Shown: positions 11,263 to 24,361 of the stretch, piece by piece
Numbering within the stretch: the first letter of the stretch is position 1
Layout of the letters: each line of letters starts with the position of its first letter
Origin: Colius striatus
Taxonomy: Eukaryota; Chordata; Aves; Coliiformes; Coliidae
Length of the DNA: 64,000 nt
Direction: 5' to 3'
NCBI RefSeq assembly: GCF_028858725.1
Contig: NC_084781.1
Coordinates: forward strand, 1,434,513 to 1,498,512
Program-made: the position numbers and the translations under genes
Notes under the pieces: model-generated
Databases searched by the model: none
Told to the model about the DNA's origin: nothing
What the model saw: only the letters and a program-made list of their open reading frames with translations

Positions 11263-14200
11263 AGCCCTTCCAGTCAGGTATCTAACTTGCACCAAGGAAT
11301 GTTGCTCACACTCTGCCATGCAGGCTTGGTTGGAAGAGCTAGGCTGCAGTTTCCCCTCACCAAGCTGCCCTGAAGTCATTCATTCATGAGAAGACAAAGG
11401 CAAAGGAGAAGATGAACAAGCAGGCACTGTGGCAGTGGAGCCTTAAGTAAATCATGTTTTCTGGAAGCTAGGAGTGTTGGGGGCTCCTTGAAGGCTAAAA
11501 CCCTTCAGGTGTAAGGATTCAAACCAACAAAGGCATTGCTGTCACCATCAGCAATTAACAGTATTGTAATTAGTGCTGCAGACAAAACTAATCCACACCT
11601 GCATCTACTGGGGGAGAAAGTCTAAAGACTCCAGCTGACTGGAGAGCAAATGAGGTGTCTCCTATGTGCAAAAGCCATGAAGGTTTTGGTCAACTTACAG
11701 AAGCAGCCTCTGTGTGCCCCAGAGGCAAGGGGCCAGCCCTGGCCCACAGTCACTCTTTTTCTGCCACTTACTAGAATCATGGCACTTGTAAAATAGCTCT
11801 GTCTAGACAAAAACATTTGCCAGCACTCTCCTTGCAATGGCCACTGCATAGGTGCTAAAGAAAACCTCATTATTTGGTGTGTTTCTTGTGCAGTGCCAGA
11901 CTAATCCCACGACTAGACTGTGTCTCCTGTGGCACCTTCTACTGTGACAGAGAATTCCTGGGCAGCGAGATGATCAGCTTCAGCCTGGGGGGATGTCATG
12001 AGAGATGCAGTTGTGCTGGGTATCCTGCCTCTGGAGAGCAGAGAAATGGGGGCTTGTGCTGCCTTTCACAGCAGGATTTCCCACTGGAGCTATTTCTATT
12101 TTCAGACAATTAGGTTTCCACTGGAAAGCATTAAATTTTCAATAGGAAGTGGCTCTCTGGGAGAAATTATTTCTCAAGCAGATGATGCCTTTGGGGATTC
12201 TTTTCTTCCCTTTGGCTGAAAAAAAAGAACCCACCAAACCCCCAAATAATTCTCATTGTGTGTGATGTGTTGCTGTGGTTGCAAGAGAAAAACAAGTAGG
12301 GATTTAAGTCACCAACAGTCAGCTTTGTATCCTACTTTAAGGGAATTACGTCTGATTTACTGAGAAGTCCTGAAAGTTCTTTGTGTTGAGGGTTTCTGAA
12401 GGAGAAAGGTGGGTCCTGCCTGGTTACTCTTCCTCTCTGTTGCCAGAAAAAGGCATTGCACTCTAAATGCATGAGGAGGGCAGACTGTGATAAGGTCTCA
12501 CGTGTATGAGTGAGAGCAGCAGCTATGTGGTGAGCCAAGAGCCACGTTGCAGTGAGAGGTGGGCTGGGGAGGCACTGCTGCATAAACACCACCCATGGAA
12601 AAGTCACAGGGACAATGCAAAGAGTCATGTGAGCCAGTTCTGCACGTTCCCTCATTCTTGTTGTTCCCTTGCTGAAGTATTTAAGGGGTTGAATCATTAA
12701 CTTGCAATTTGTTTTACAGGTTGGCAATGTCAAGTCTCAGTCACCAGCGTGGGACAGCAAAAGGACTTTCTGCAGAACCTGACAGGCAGCTGCCTCAGGC
12801 ATCAGAGACACATCTAGAAGACAGCCATTAACCTAAAGTAAAGCTGCTTTTGAACACCCCTGACAGTTCTGACCCTGCTTCAGCATCTAATCTCAAGGTA
12901 TCTCAGCTTTCCTTTGTCATATTCAAACTTCCCGCTCATGTACACGCTTTCTTTCCAAAGTGTCAGGAAATTGAAACTCAGAGTGGCTTTGGAGCACCCC
13001 AAAAAGGATCCAGTGCTGGGTGCAGGGCAGATTGCTGACAGCAAACACTCAGCACTGTTGCAGCAGCTTTCAGTGTGGTTGGAAACAGAAAGATTCCTGC
13101 TTATTCAATGCACAAGGAAAGCCTGGAGTTGCTTTTCTGTACTCTGCTACAGAAACAAAAGCAAGCAAGTGAATGTTGCTGTGATATAGAGTCTCCTGGC
13201 AGTAGTTCACAGAGAACAACCAATTCCAGCTCTACCAGAGGCACAGTGAAAGAATACTCAGAACAGACTCCAGCAGCCTTGCCTCACACATTTCATGTGC
13301 AATCAGCCTCAGAGACAGAGTTTGTTGTACTGTTTGTCACATCTGTGTTACTCCCTCGCTGTGTGAAAGGCAAATGTGCACCTAACCTGGATGATACTGC
13401 AGTGGGAAGAGCTCCTTTCAGTTCTGCCACTGTGGCTTTATGATGTAGCTTGTTGGTGCTCCAAAAAGATCCCTGTAACTCATGGTATGAGTTACACACC
13501 GTGGTATCATTGCTCTGCTGCAATCTTTCACCCAGGGTGAATGGTGTAGTGAGGTGTTGATCCTAGCCAGCAGTTTGGGAATACAGAGTGCTGTCCTTAC
13601 CATTAGTTAGGCTGTAATTCCAAAGCCCCATTCTTCTGTGGGTTAGCAAGGTGACTTTGATTTCTAAGGTGGCATAAGACCACTATGCTGTGCTGGTTTG
13701 TTGCCATAGGGCTATCACCTTGGTCTCTAAGCTACATTCAAATCCCTGCTTTGCCAGGTTCCCTCTAGGAAACCCTAGCCCTGAGCATTTCTCTTGTGAG
13801 AGAGAAGAGTTTCTACCTGCTGATGGGAGACATGGTAGCTGTGTTCTGCAGCAGCAGCCTGCAGCTTCACCTGAATTGGTTAAGGACGTGAAGAAGAGGA
13901 AGGAAAGTTTCCTTGGTCTGGAAACAGGCAGTTGTTGAGCCCTAGTCCTGACTCTGTGGTCTCAGGCTGTTTCCATTGCTTTCTAGCTCATGTTCCCTGT
14001 CTGTAAAGGAAATAAGAATCATTCCACAACTTCACATGCAGCTGTTGAAGGTATTTTACTGCTGAGAATGGCTTTTTCAGGCTGTAGAGTGTCATTTCAT
14101 TACAAAGCAACTTTTGGGCTTCCCTGCCCAAGTAACATGTTGCTTCAGTGGTAGCTGAAATGCTCCCTGAACACAGCTGTCACTTGTAAAGTACTTTGAG

Positions 14201-14565
14201 ATCTTACAGGAGCAATGGTGTGCTATAAATACAAATTATTGCTATTTTTTTCCACACAGAAGGCAGTTCCTGCATAGTTTATTCTACTGCTTTCCTAAGG
14301 TAAGCAAAGAACAAAGTGAGGATTGCTTTCTCTCGAGATGAAAGCATGTGTACACATGGAGCTCTCCCTTGGATAGTTTCTATCACTGAACTGTATGTAA
14401 AGTACTTTTCCATCTTTGCATATCTCAGCTGCCAGAGATGAAAGGCACATTACACTGCAGCACAAGTTCTGTGCTGCTCGTTAGCACTTCTCATCCCTCT
14501 TCCTTTAATAGCTAGTACTCAGAAGTGAACCCCAGATCTGTAGTTTATAGAGGTCTTTGCTAATA
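11263..14565. other. Unique non-coding DNA
   Basis: About 3.3 kb with no CR1 fragment and no convincing exon. This is the longest CR1-free stretch close to KCNJ1 and a reasonable place to look for conserved regulatory DNA, though nothing here can be assigned from sequence alone. Confidence 0.45.
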
Positions 14566-15513
14566 TGGAATCATAGAAATGGTTGGGAAAAGCCTTGAAG
14601 CTGCTGCAGTCCCAGCCCTGCCCTCACCCTGCCCAGCTCTGCCCCACGGCCTCAGCACCTCAGCCCCACGTCTTTGGGATCCCTCCAGGGCTGGGCACTG
14701 CCCCAGCTCCCTGGGCAGCCTGGCACAGGGCTGACACCCCTCTCAGGGAAACAGTTCTGCCTCAGCTCCAGCCTCAACCTCCCCTGGGGCAACTTGAGGC
14801 CTTTTTCTCTCGCCCTGTGGCTTGTGACCTGGGAGCAAAGATGGCCGCCCCTCCTCCCCTCAGCCTCCTGTCAGGGAGCTGCAGAGAGTGCTGCTGGCTG
14901 CCCTCAGCCTCCTCTTCTCCAGGCTCAACACCCCGATTCCCTCAGCCCCTCCCCAGCCCCTTGTGCTCCAGCCCCTTCCCCAGCTCAGTGCCCGGCTCTG
15001 GCCACGCTGCAGCCCCTCAGTGTCCCTGTGGCAGTGAGTGAGGGGCCCAGCACTGACACAGCCCTGGAGCTGCAGCCTCCCCAGGGCCCAGCACAGGGGA
15101 CAATCCCTGCCCTGCTCCTGCTGCCACCCCACTGCTGAGCCCAGCCAGGGTGCCCTTGGCCTTCTTGCCCCCCTGGGCACGCTGCTGGCTCCTGTTCAGC
15201 TGCTGGCACCAGCCCCCCCAGGCCCTTTCCCTGCAGCAGTTTCCAGCCCCTCTGCCCCAGCCTGTGGCTGTGCCTGGGCTTGGGGAGGCCCAAGGGCAGG
15301 ACCCAGCCCTTGGCCTTGTCCAGCCTCATCCCATTGCCCTCAGCCCATGGCTCCAGCCTGCCCAGGGCCCTCTGCATCTCTTCCTGCCCTCACACAGACC
15401 CCTGCACTCACCCAACTTGGTGCCATCACCAAACTGACTTGAGAGTGCCCTCGATCCCCTCACCCAGCTCATTGCTAAAGATGTTAAACAGAACAACCTC
15501 CAGCACCGAGCCC
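14566..15513 (-). mobile_element. CR1 LINE 3' region, long copy (type C)
   Basis: A roughly 950-bp minus copy. It opens with GGAATCATAGAAATGGTTGG, passes through GGGATCCCTCCAGGGCTGGG and AGCCTCCTCTTCTCCAGGCT, and ends with the classic CR1 antisense wording CCAACTTGGTGCCATCACCA, TTGCTAAAGATGTTAAACAG and CAGCACCGAGCCCTGG. It is one of the three longest copies in the window, and no reverse transcriptase coding remains. Confidence 0.92.
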
Positions 15514-17044
15514 TGGCTTCTTTTGCTGTTTTTCTGTCTGTTGCCTACTTCTGCTGGTTGCTTTGCATTTGGATGATCCTTGTTTATTGAATTTCTGTGC
15601 TGAGGATCATTGTTTCTCTAATGAGCATGAATGGACCTTCTCCTTCACCAGCATGTCATTAGGTTCCCCTGGATGACCATGTTCTATCTGTCATTCAGGA
15701 GTTTGCCAGCAGAAGTGTTGAAAGGAGTATCCTATTGCTCCAGACTTGCTCTCTGTTAATAGGCATTTTAGACTTCATTTTCCTGAACTTACACTTCACC
15801 TCAGGAGACCAAAGTACCACCCTGATGGCTGTAATCAAGGCAGATGGGTAGCTGGTAGCACAGGGAATGGGTGGAAGAATGGAACTTCTTAACTCTTACT
15901 GTACATCTAAAAAGCAGAGAAGCCAGTGATGAAACCATAGATTTGTTCCAATTCCAAATGGCTCCTTTTCAGACTAATTCCTGCTTTCAGAGGTATGCAC
16001 AGTGCCCTGTATTGGGGAACACTACTTGCAGATGTAAAGGCAGGAAAGATCTGCTTACCCTGGGGTATGCAGTCTTTCACCAGCAGAGCTTTTTCCATTC
16101 CAACTCTTCTGTTACTTTTGCCTTTCCTAATTATTTAAAGAAGCAGAATTGACTTGCAAGCCATTCTTGGCTTTCAGTATGCACTGAGTGAATTATTGAC
16201 CCATCACATGGGTCAGTGATGTGAAGAGATGTATGAATAAACTGGGTGCAAAAGAGCTACTTTGCATTCTTAATAGCAAATGTAAGCCATTAATAACTTT
16301 GCTGCTTGATGCACTCAGAAGCCTGCACAATTTTAGTTTGACATGCACATGGCTGAGTTCATCCTGAGTGTAATTTGAAATTCATTGGGCATGGACTTCA
16401 TCTCCTTCTGCTACTTTAAAAAAATCTCTCCTGTGTGGAGATGTGAGATGCTAATTCCAGAGTTTATGGCTGACTTGAGATGTTGCATTTCAAAGCCTCA
16501 AATCCAATTAAATCAACTTATTACCGAGGTCAGAGACCAGTATTCAGCACATTCTTTTCCTTGCTGTTTCACAGCAAATTTAGTGAGCATCTTGTATCTC
16601 AACTCATAAACAAACTAATCTGCCCTAATAAGAACTTTGCTGGCTGCAAGGCCTAGGAAGCATAGTCAAGTGATGAAGCATTCCCTAGAGAGTCCAAATA
16701 TCTGAGCTCAGTTCCTGGCTTGTCACATTTTTGGGGGGCACTATGGGATTAAGTGTTCTCCTCTTTGTGTCTAATCAGAAGAAGTGAAGCTGAGGTGTTG
16801 TGTGGATACATTCAGTGATTGCAGAAGGCTTTCTGAGACCTCTTGGATGAGTGTTGCTGTGGACTGGCAGCACAGCATCAGCTTGCTGTAGTCACAACTG
16901 TAATGGAGCTCAGCTTTTGGGAGGATCTAAATGAGGGATGCCCAGTTTGCTGTCTTGTCCAACACTTGGTTTGTTATCTAAGAAGGAAGAAAAACTCCTT
17001 GGTGAAACAGGGGAATGTACTATGGCTTTTTGAGATGGACAAAG
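15514..17044. other. Unique non-coding DNA
   Basis: About 1.5 kb without recognised gene, RNA or repeat. Only short open frames without family motifs are present. Confidence 0.45.
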
Positions 17045-17202
17045 AGGTTGTGGAATCTCCTTCCTTGGAGGTCTTCAAGACCCACCTGGACATGTTCCTA
17101 TGCAGGTTCACCTATGATCTAGGTGAAGCTGCTTCTGCAGGGGGGTTGGACTGGATGAGCTCTAAAGGTCCCTCCCAACCCCCACCATTCTATGATTCTA
17201 TG
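17045..17202 (+). mobile_element. CR1 LINE 3' fragment (type A)
   Basis: It carries TCCTTCCTTGGAGGTCTTCA, GACCCACCTGGACATGTTCC, GCTGCTTCTGCAGGGGGGTT and the intact terminal tail CCATTCTATGATTCTATGA. Confidence 0.9.
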
Positions 17203-19571
17203 AAATATTAAGGTGATTTGCAGATACTTCTGCAAATGAAAGTCTGAAGTTTAAGACGTGACTGTGCAAGCCTTTGTGTTTAAATTACACTATCACTAAG
17301 TGCCCCATGGCTCTCTCTGCCTCTTATTGTTCAGCATCTAATGTGTTTCCTGCAGGAGGTCCTTCCATTTCAGACAAAACCAGACAGAAAAGAAGTAAAA
17401 GAGAGTGTTGGATTCTTAGATACCCTTTACAAACAACCCACTGTCTCATTTCCAGTGGAAAATGTAGTTTAATCTGCACAGGCATCTTACTTCTTTCCCA
17501 TTCATTTAGGAGCTTAAATCTCATTGGAATTTTTCTACAGTGTCGATTCATTTCACCAACTTGAGGGAACTTTGTGCAGTGCCCACAAACTGAGGTGAAT
17601 TGCTTCCATCTCATTACTCCTCTCAAACTTTAGCTGTGTCTTCAGCTACACAAGTAGCTCTTAAGTGCCAAGGCTCCTGTTTGTGCTTCTCTTAAATGCC
17701 TTAGTTGAACCTGGGACTAAATTATTCCTAAAAGTAACCTCCAGATACTAACAAGGCTTTTAAAAGTCTTGTATCAGTGCATGTAGAATTCAATTATGTA
17801 GCAGGCCTCAGGATGTCATATGGGATTTCCAGAGTCCTAGTAAAGTGCTGTGAACTCCATGAAGGTTTTACTCTACCCATCAATGTTAGAAAAGCCCAGG
17901 CAGCTAATTTGGGAGAGACACTAGAGTGTCTGGAGAAAGCTGTTCCTTGCAGCATCTCCTCTCACCTACCCACCACCACCTTGTGTGAGCAACCTGAGTG
18001 ACAGGGTTAGACATAACCTCCAGCTTTCCAAAGATGAATAAAGGAAGAGAGATCAGCTTCCTTGTTTTGTGTCTTGATATCAGTAAACATTCACACACAG
18101 GGTGGCCTTTCACATCACAGCAGCTGTATATCTGATGCAACTGTCATAACTGCAGTCAGAACAAGGCTTCACACAATATCTTGCTGTGTTTGTTACCAGT
18201 TCTGTGGTTATTCTCTGCATGTTTTTCCCCCTATAGCACAGAAGGCAGGTTGAGAGAGGTTTATCAAAGCAGGAGCCAACTCAGATTTGCATTTATGGTG
18301 GAACACAGCAGAGAAACCAGGCTCACATGTCAAAACCTTGCGTGGGGAAAGCCAGAAAGGGATAAAAACCATCTTACCTCTGCGAGCACTCGGCAAACTC
18401 ATCAGCCCCTCACAGCCCTGACTGTGGTCTGAGTTACCTGCTCTGCAGAAAAGATCTGTGAGGATATTCAGCTCAAAAAAGAAAACCCCCCTCTGAACCT
18501 TAACTGTAAAGCTCCTTTTCTGCTGTGTGAAGGCTGAGCTACAGTCCTGTTTCACAGACAAGGAGCAGAGCCTCAGGGTATACAGTGCCAGGATGTCTTT
18601 TGGTGGGTTGTGCTGCTGAGGGGATGAATAGTCAACTGGTTGTTCTGAGGCAACTTGGGTTAGAAGGTAAATCTAACATTCCTCAAGCTTCCCTCATTCC
18701 CACTGTAGTCTTAGAAACTTAAGGATGCATCCTTAGTTATGAAGCCCTTTAAGATTCTGTTAAAGATGATGATGGTTGAAACACTTTCAGAGCTTTCAGA
18801 GTAGAGGCTACTCTGAACTCCATGGCTGAAAAGGGCTTTCACCATGACTGCCCTCCCTTTAGGAACCACCCTGTTACCCCAGAGTATCACTGCTTACCAG
18901 CTAGAGGAGTGAGTCCACACAACTTCTGCCAAGAAACGTGACTTCCCAGAGCAGCTCTGTTACATTTCTCCTCAAACAGTCAAGGGCAAACAACAGATCT
19001 GGATGGAGCTGGAAACCAGCAAGAAATTCAGGGAAAGGAAATGAGGCATGAGAGCCTCTTTTTCCACCACCTATCTTACCACCTCCCAGCCCCCCTCTCC
19101 TTCCCACCCAAACATAAATCCATGATTAAGATTTAGTGCCCTTTGCCCTCATCCTTCCCCACTCCACACATTGCTCCTGTTAAATAGGGCTGTGTTTCCA
19201 AGTCCTTGTGCACTCCCCTCCAGCCACTTGCTGTCTGCTTTCCTAGCCCAGGCTTCCAGTGCCCTCAGCTCACCCATCTCCAGTGTACCCCTCCTCACCC
19301 ATGTGCTTGGTGTCTTGTTCATCTCTCCTGACCTCAACCTGGCTTCAAGACATGCTCTGTCCTTGACACTGCCCAGCATGAGCTGACTGCTTTCTGTAAG
19401 GCACAGACCACTGCTGAGAGGTCTCTGCTGTGATTAATTTAGCCAAAGGATCAGTCCCTGGGACTTGGTGTAGCTGCATTAAAACCAAGTTGGTCAGTCA
19501 CTGTAAGTGTGTGTCTAACCCTTGGTAACAGTTATGCTACAACCTGTTGGGCTTTTTAAGCATCATTTAAG
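17203..19571. other. Unique non-coding DNA
   Basis: About 2.4 kb with no recognised feature on either strand beyond short motif-free open frames. Confidence 0.45.
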
Positions 19572-19962
19572 AAAACAGTGTCCAAAGAAGGACAATGGAG
19601 CTGGGGAAGGGGCTGGAGCACAAAGTGTGATGAGGAGGGGCTGAGAGAACTGGGGAGGTGCAGTCTGGAGAAGAGGAGGCTGAGGGGAGACAGCATCATT
19701 CTCTCTAACTCCCTGACAGGAGGCTGTGGAGAGGTAGGGGTTGGTCTCTTCTCCAAAGTAACAAGAGATAAGACAAGAGGTTGTGCCAGAGGGGTGTCAC
19801 CCCTGTGCCAGGCTGCCCAGGGAGCTGGGGGAGTCCCTAGCCCTGGAGGGATCCCAAAGCCATGGGGCTGAGGTGCTGAGGGCCATGGGGTAGTGCTGGG
19901 TGAGGTGAATGGTCCAACTCTTCTCTTTAAAGGTCTTTTCCAACCAAAATGATTCCAGTGGC
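19572..19962 (+). mobile_element. CR1 LINE 3' region (type C)
   Basis: A 390-bp plus copy with GTCTGGAGAAGAGGAGGCTG, TAACTCCCTGACAGGAGGCT, CCTGTGCCAGGCTGCCCAGG and GCCCTGGAGGGATCCCAAAG. It ends in TTTTCCAACCAAAATGATTC. Part of the middle (the 'gaggctggagctgaggcag' block seen in sister copies) is deleted. Confidence 0.9.
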
Positions 19963-20629
19963 ACTTACTAGATAAGCACCTATGCAAAAAGGCTGTAGTA
20001 TGTATAAGAAACAGAGGCAGTTGGTACAGAAGGGGCATCTCTTCCTTCCTGACCATTCCAACTATTCCTCTCATCATTTGATTCCAGAATGGAGATTTTT
20101 TTCCCCCTTTTTGTGCAGCAAAGTTGCACCAAGCAGAAAATTGGTTTGTTTAAGAAAGAACTCTTATGGTGTCTCTCATCAAATGCTCTCAGAGAACACT
20201 ACTAATAATTCATTAAAGGGGCACTGTCAGCTGGAACACTTTTAATTACCATTTTCTGACGAGTCAACCCTTAAGTGCCATGCCCTGGTTTTTAAACTCA
20301 TCACTGACACATACACAGAGCTTTCTCTGTCCCCCCCCCACCCCTTCCTGATGTTTCTATGGGTTGGGAAGAGCAACTGACTGGGAGATGAAAGGAGTGA
20401 ACCGTGCATGACATGTTGCCATGCCTCAAAAATGGGATCACAGAAGGTCATTGAAGGGTGGTTCTTTGTTTCTAAATGGTAGTTTTGAGGAACTCCTTGC
20501 TCTGAGGGTCTCAGTGCACCTGGATGTAGGGAACTTCTGCTCTCTGCATGTTATTTCCCTGAGAACTGAAGGTATAGCTGTGAAAACTGTCCAGGTACAC
20601 ATGCTTAGCCTTTCAGGAGCTCTGAGGTG

Positions 20630-20746
20630 ACATTCAAACCCCAGCTGGATGAGATCCTGTGTGCCCTGCTCTAGGTGGTCCTGCTCTGGCAGGGGGGCTG
20701 CACTGGATGAGCTTTCAAGGTCCCTCCCAACCCTTGAGATTGTGTG
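20630..20746 (+). mobile_element. CR1 LINE 3' fragment (type B)
   Basis: It carries CCCAGCTGGATGAGATCCTG, the CCCTGCTCTAGGTGGTCCTG block and TCCCTCCCAACCCTTGAGAT, with the tail degraded to TGTGTGAGAG. Confidence 0.85.
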
Positions 20747-22177
20747 AGAGGCTGGTTGGTACTCATACCACCCCATGTACCACTTTATCCCACCCTAGTT
20801 TGTTTGCACAGCTGTGCTTTAGGGTCCTTCCAGCCCCCTTTGGCACTGTCAGAAACAGCACTCAATATTCCCAGAGAAAAGGAATGCCTGAGCTGCCATC
20901 CTCTGCATTCTGTATCACAGATGACCACAGAGGTTTTCTTTGGCAGTGGTTTAAGCCTTGTTAGCTTGGTTCGTGGGAGCAGAAGCTGAAGCACAGAACT
21001 ACCAAGAGGGTTGCTCAAGGAAAGGTAAAGCCAGTGAGATGACTAGAATCCAAACAAAAAGGATTCTTTGGTTTCCCCTGCTGCAGTTATTAGGTGGCAG
21101 CTTTGTGCAAGCAAACAGAAGGGACAGCATATGGATTTTCTCAGTCAGCTATGAAGAAAACAGAGTGGTGCTGAGCCTCTTACCTGTGTCTTCAGCAACA
21201 AAGGTGGCTGCAGAAGGGAGGTGAGAGAGAAAAAGCTGCCTGGTTCCTTGTGTCCCCCACACCATGCAGTTTCCACAGTACTTTGGTCCAACAGCTCCTG
21301 TACCAAAAGAACAGAGCCCAAGGCCCTCTTTGGCTTTTATGTGTGGCTGTGTCAGCTCAGACTGGCTGCCAGCTCATCTATATGCAGTGGCTCATTAGTA
21401 CCACAGCTTGGTTTATACATTGTGTGGGAAAGGCAGAGGAATGGTTGCTGGATGGAGAAAAACACAGGCAAAGTGTTGAGCTGCTGAAGTTGGGGAAGGC
21501 AGTGCAGTATCACCTGCAGAAGCTGCCATTCCTGTCTCCAACAACTGAGTCTCTTGTCCCATCCCACCCATACAAAGACACCACAAGTGTTTGGACTCCT
21601 GGTGAGGACCAGGTCTTTTCTTTGCATAGGGAGAGCTGCCTCTCTATACCTCCCATGTTCTCCAGAGCCCTTTGCAGTTTGATTCCTTTGCTCTGTGGTA
21701 TGTAAACCAGCTGTGCCCTTGCCCAAACTACTGCTTAGACTTTCCTGCTTAGATTTCAAGGCTGAAACCTAGAGTCTGCCTCAACTCCTTCCCAAGGGCT
21801 GACTGCAGGAGGTCACTCGCTGCCCTAAAGCTGCTGTGACTCTCTCCACACTCCTGTGCTCTTCAGCTGAGAGAAATGAGCATCTCTTTTATTTCTCAGT
21901 CCTCTAGTAGAGTGCCTCTGCATCATGTTAATAAGGGAGTGAGTGACACAAGCCTGGAATCATCTCACCTATAGGCACACACAAATTAGTGTCTGATAAA
22001 GCTAATCCTTCTGGTTCCCTCTCACCACATTTCTTCTCACTCTCAGATAGGCAGCCAAACATGCATGGCCTTTGCCTTGTAGAGGTGCCTATCCTTCTCC
22101 ACCAGTACAGAGAGGACTTAGGTGGTTGGAACAGTTCATGTGGCAATTTTTGTTTCATTTATAGTTTGGGGAATATA
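20747..22177. other. Unique non-coding DNA
   Basis: About 1.4 kb. No recognised coding exon, RNA gene or interspersed repeat. Confidence 0.45.
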
Positions 22178-23084
22178 TCACAGAATCACAGCATTGTGGG
22201 GGTTGGAAGGGACCTTTAGAGCTCATCCAGTCCAAACCCCCTGCAGAAGCAGCTCCCACCTAGATCAGGTCACACAGGAACGTGTCCAGGTGGGTCTTGA
22301 AGCCCTCCAAGGAAGGAGCCTCCACACCCTCCCTGGGCAGCCTGGGCCAGGGCTCCCTCACTCAAACACTCAAACAGCTTCTCCTTATGTTTCAATGGAA
22401 CTGTTTGTGTTCCAGCCTCATCCCATCAGCCCTTGTCCTGTCACTGGAGACAATAGAAAATAGTGTCACCCCATCCTCTTGATACCCACCCTTTAAATAC
22501 TTGTAGATCTTAATGAGGTTCCTTCTCCAGCCTGACCAGCCCCAGGTCCCGCAGCCTTTCCTCACAAGGAAGATGCTCCAGTGCCCTGAGCATCTTGGCA
22601 GCCCTGCACTGGCCTCTCTGCAGCACTTCCCTGTCCCTCTGCAGCTGGGGAGCCCACAACTGGCCACAGGACTCCAGCTGAGGCCTCAGCAGCTGTGGCA
22701 GAGCAGAGCAAAGGGGAGCAGAAGCTCCCTGGCCCTGCTGCCCACACTCTGCTGGATGCCCCCAGGCTGCCGTTGGCTTCTTGCCCACGAGCCCACGTTG
22801 CTGCTCAGGGGCAGTTTCTTCTCAGCCAGCACTGCCAGGTCCCTCTCCTGGAGCTGCTCTCCAGCAGGTCACCCCCAGCCTGTGCTGGCCCAGGGGGTTG
22901 TTCCTCCCCAGCTGCAGGACTCTGCCCTTGCCCTGGTTGAACCTCAGCAGCTCCCTCTGTGCCCAGCTCTCAGCCTGCCCAGCTCTCACTGCCTGGCAGC
23001 TCAGCCTCTGGGCAATCAGCCAGTGCTCCCAGTTTGGTGCCAGCAGGGAACTTGCTGAGGGTCCCTCTGTCCCATCATCCAGTT
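22178..23084 (-). mobile_element. CR1 LINE 3' region, long copy (type A)
   Basis: A roughly 900-bp minus copy with an intact 3' start (ATCACAGAATCACAGC). It extends through CTTCTCCAGCCTGACCAGCC and CAACTGGCCACAGGACTCCA to TTTGGTGCCAGCAGGGAACT, which is the antisense of the region upstream of the 3' UTR. It is the longest type A copy and shows what the short type A copies have lost. Confidence 0.92.
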
Positions 23085-24177
23085 GTTTGAGTTCTACCCT
23101 CAACCTCAAAACCCTCAGCCTGGAAGCTCATCTTTCCCTGGTTATACAGCAAGAAGAACCCATTTCTTCTACCCACCTACCCAGGGACAAGCAGAGGATG
23201 TCCTGCAGGCAGGATCCTCTGAGTCTTGCAGGAGGCTGGGAACAACATTTGTGTGTTAAAAAGAAGTTCTTTAATGCTCAGTCAGAGCCAGATCTGTTCA
23301 GAGAGTTGAAACCAACAGGAGCTTTGTGACTCAGTGACGAAAGCCTTTGCCCCAGAGTGTTCTCAAGACAAAAGGCAGTGAGAGAAGGAATTAAGCCCTA
23401 TTAGCCATCCCATTGTTTTCATAGCACATTTGATAGTACCAATGTATGTTAATCCATCTGTGACACCTCCTGATATCCCTGTGGGGCAGGTATGCTGTCA
23501 GGGATACCCACACACACAGGCTTTTACAGCACCAGGAGCTCAGGATGGAGTTGCTCCAGATACATTTCCCAGGAGCTAATTGCTGTGGCATACTCTGAAG
23601 CACACGTAGGAATCCCATCCTTATCACCCATTGGCACTTCATGAGGGCACAAAAATCATTTCCTTGCATCACACAACACCCTGTAGATTGTTTAACATGC
23701 TTTTTCAAAGGAGCAAGCTAGTTCTCCTGCAATGAAACTCAATGGGATTTTCTCCCCACCAGCTTCAAAGAGCAGAACTGAGCCCTTAAAGGGATTTACT
23801 GTTAAATATTATCCTCCAAACTGAAAAATGGGCTTTCTTCCTTTTTTTTCCCCCTCTAAGACATGTCAAAAGGATGTTATTAAAAACAGAATAGCTTTCC
23901 ACAGCTTCCAGAAAGTCCCCAAGTGAATTTCAATTGCAGGTTTTTAGGAAGGAGTGTAATTAACAACTTTGTTCAGTCTGAAAGCCAGAAACGTTCTATA
24001 TTTGGCATGAAAAAGAGAAGGCAGAGCAGGAGGAGGAAGGGAGTGAATGGCCTAGATTTTCACAAGTGACAAATGACTCCTAGGTGCTCTGTCTGGGACC
24101 CCTTGAAATGGCAGAGCTTGTGATGAAGCACAACTGCAAAATGACTTCTCTGTACTGTCTCTCATGTTGGACAGTCA
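23085..24177. other. Unique non-coding DNA
   Basis: About 1.1 kb between two CR1 copies, AT-richer near 23800-24000. Nothing recognised. Confidence 0.45.
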
Positions 24178-24361
24178 AAATCACATAATCCCAGAAGCTC
24201 AAGGGGTGGAAGAGACCTCAAAAGATCATTCAGATCAACCTCCCCCCCTGCCAGAGCAGCACCACCTTGAGTAGGGCACACAGGGACTCATCCAGCTGGG
24301 TTGGAATGTCTCCTCCAGAGAAGGAGCCTCCACACACAGCCCATCTGGGCAGCCTGTTCCT
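24178..24361 (-). mobile_element. CR1 LINE 3' fragment (type B)
   Basis: It begins AAATCACATAATCCCAGAAG and carries GGCACACAGGGACTCATCC and CAGCTGGGTTGGAATGTCTC. Several mismatches to the other type B copies suggest greater age. Confidence 0.87.

Noticed and set aside
14583-15442. Several Pro/Leu-rich open frames on both strands
   Set aside because: They are inside a CR1 3' region in antisense. The same frames reappear in the related copy at 31.5-32.5 kb, and none resembles reverse transcriptase.
22513-23329. Open frames of about 180 codons
   Set aside because: They overlap the antisense of a long CR1 copy and its flank; no conserved domain.
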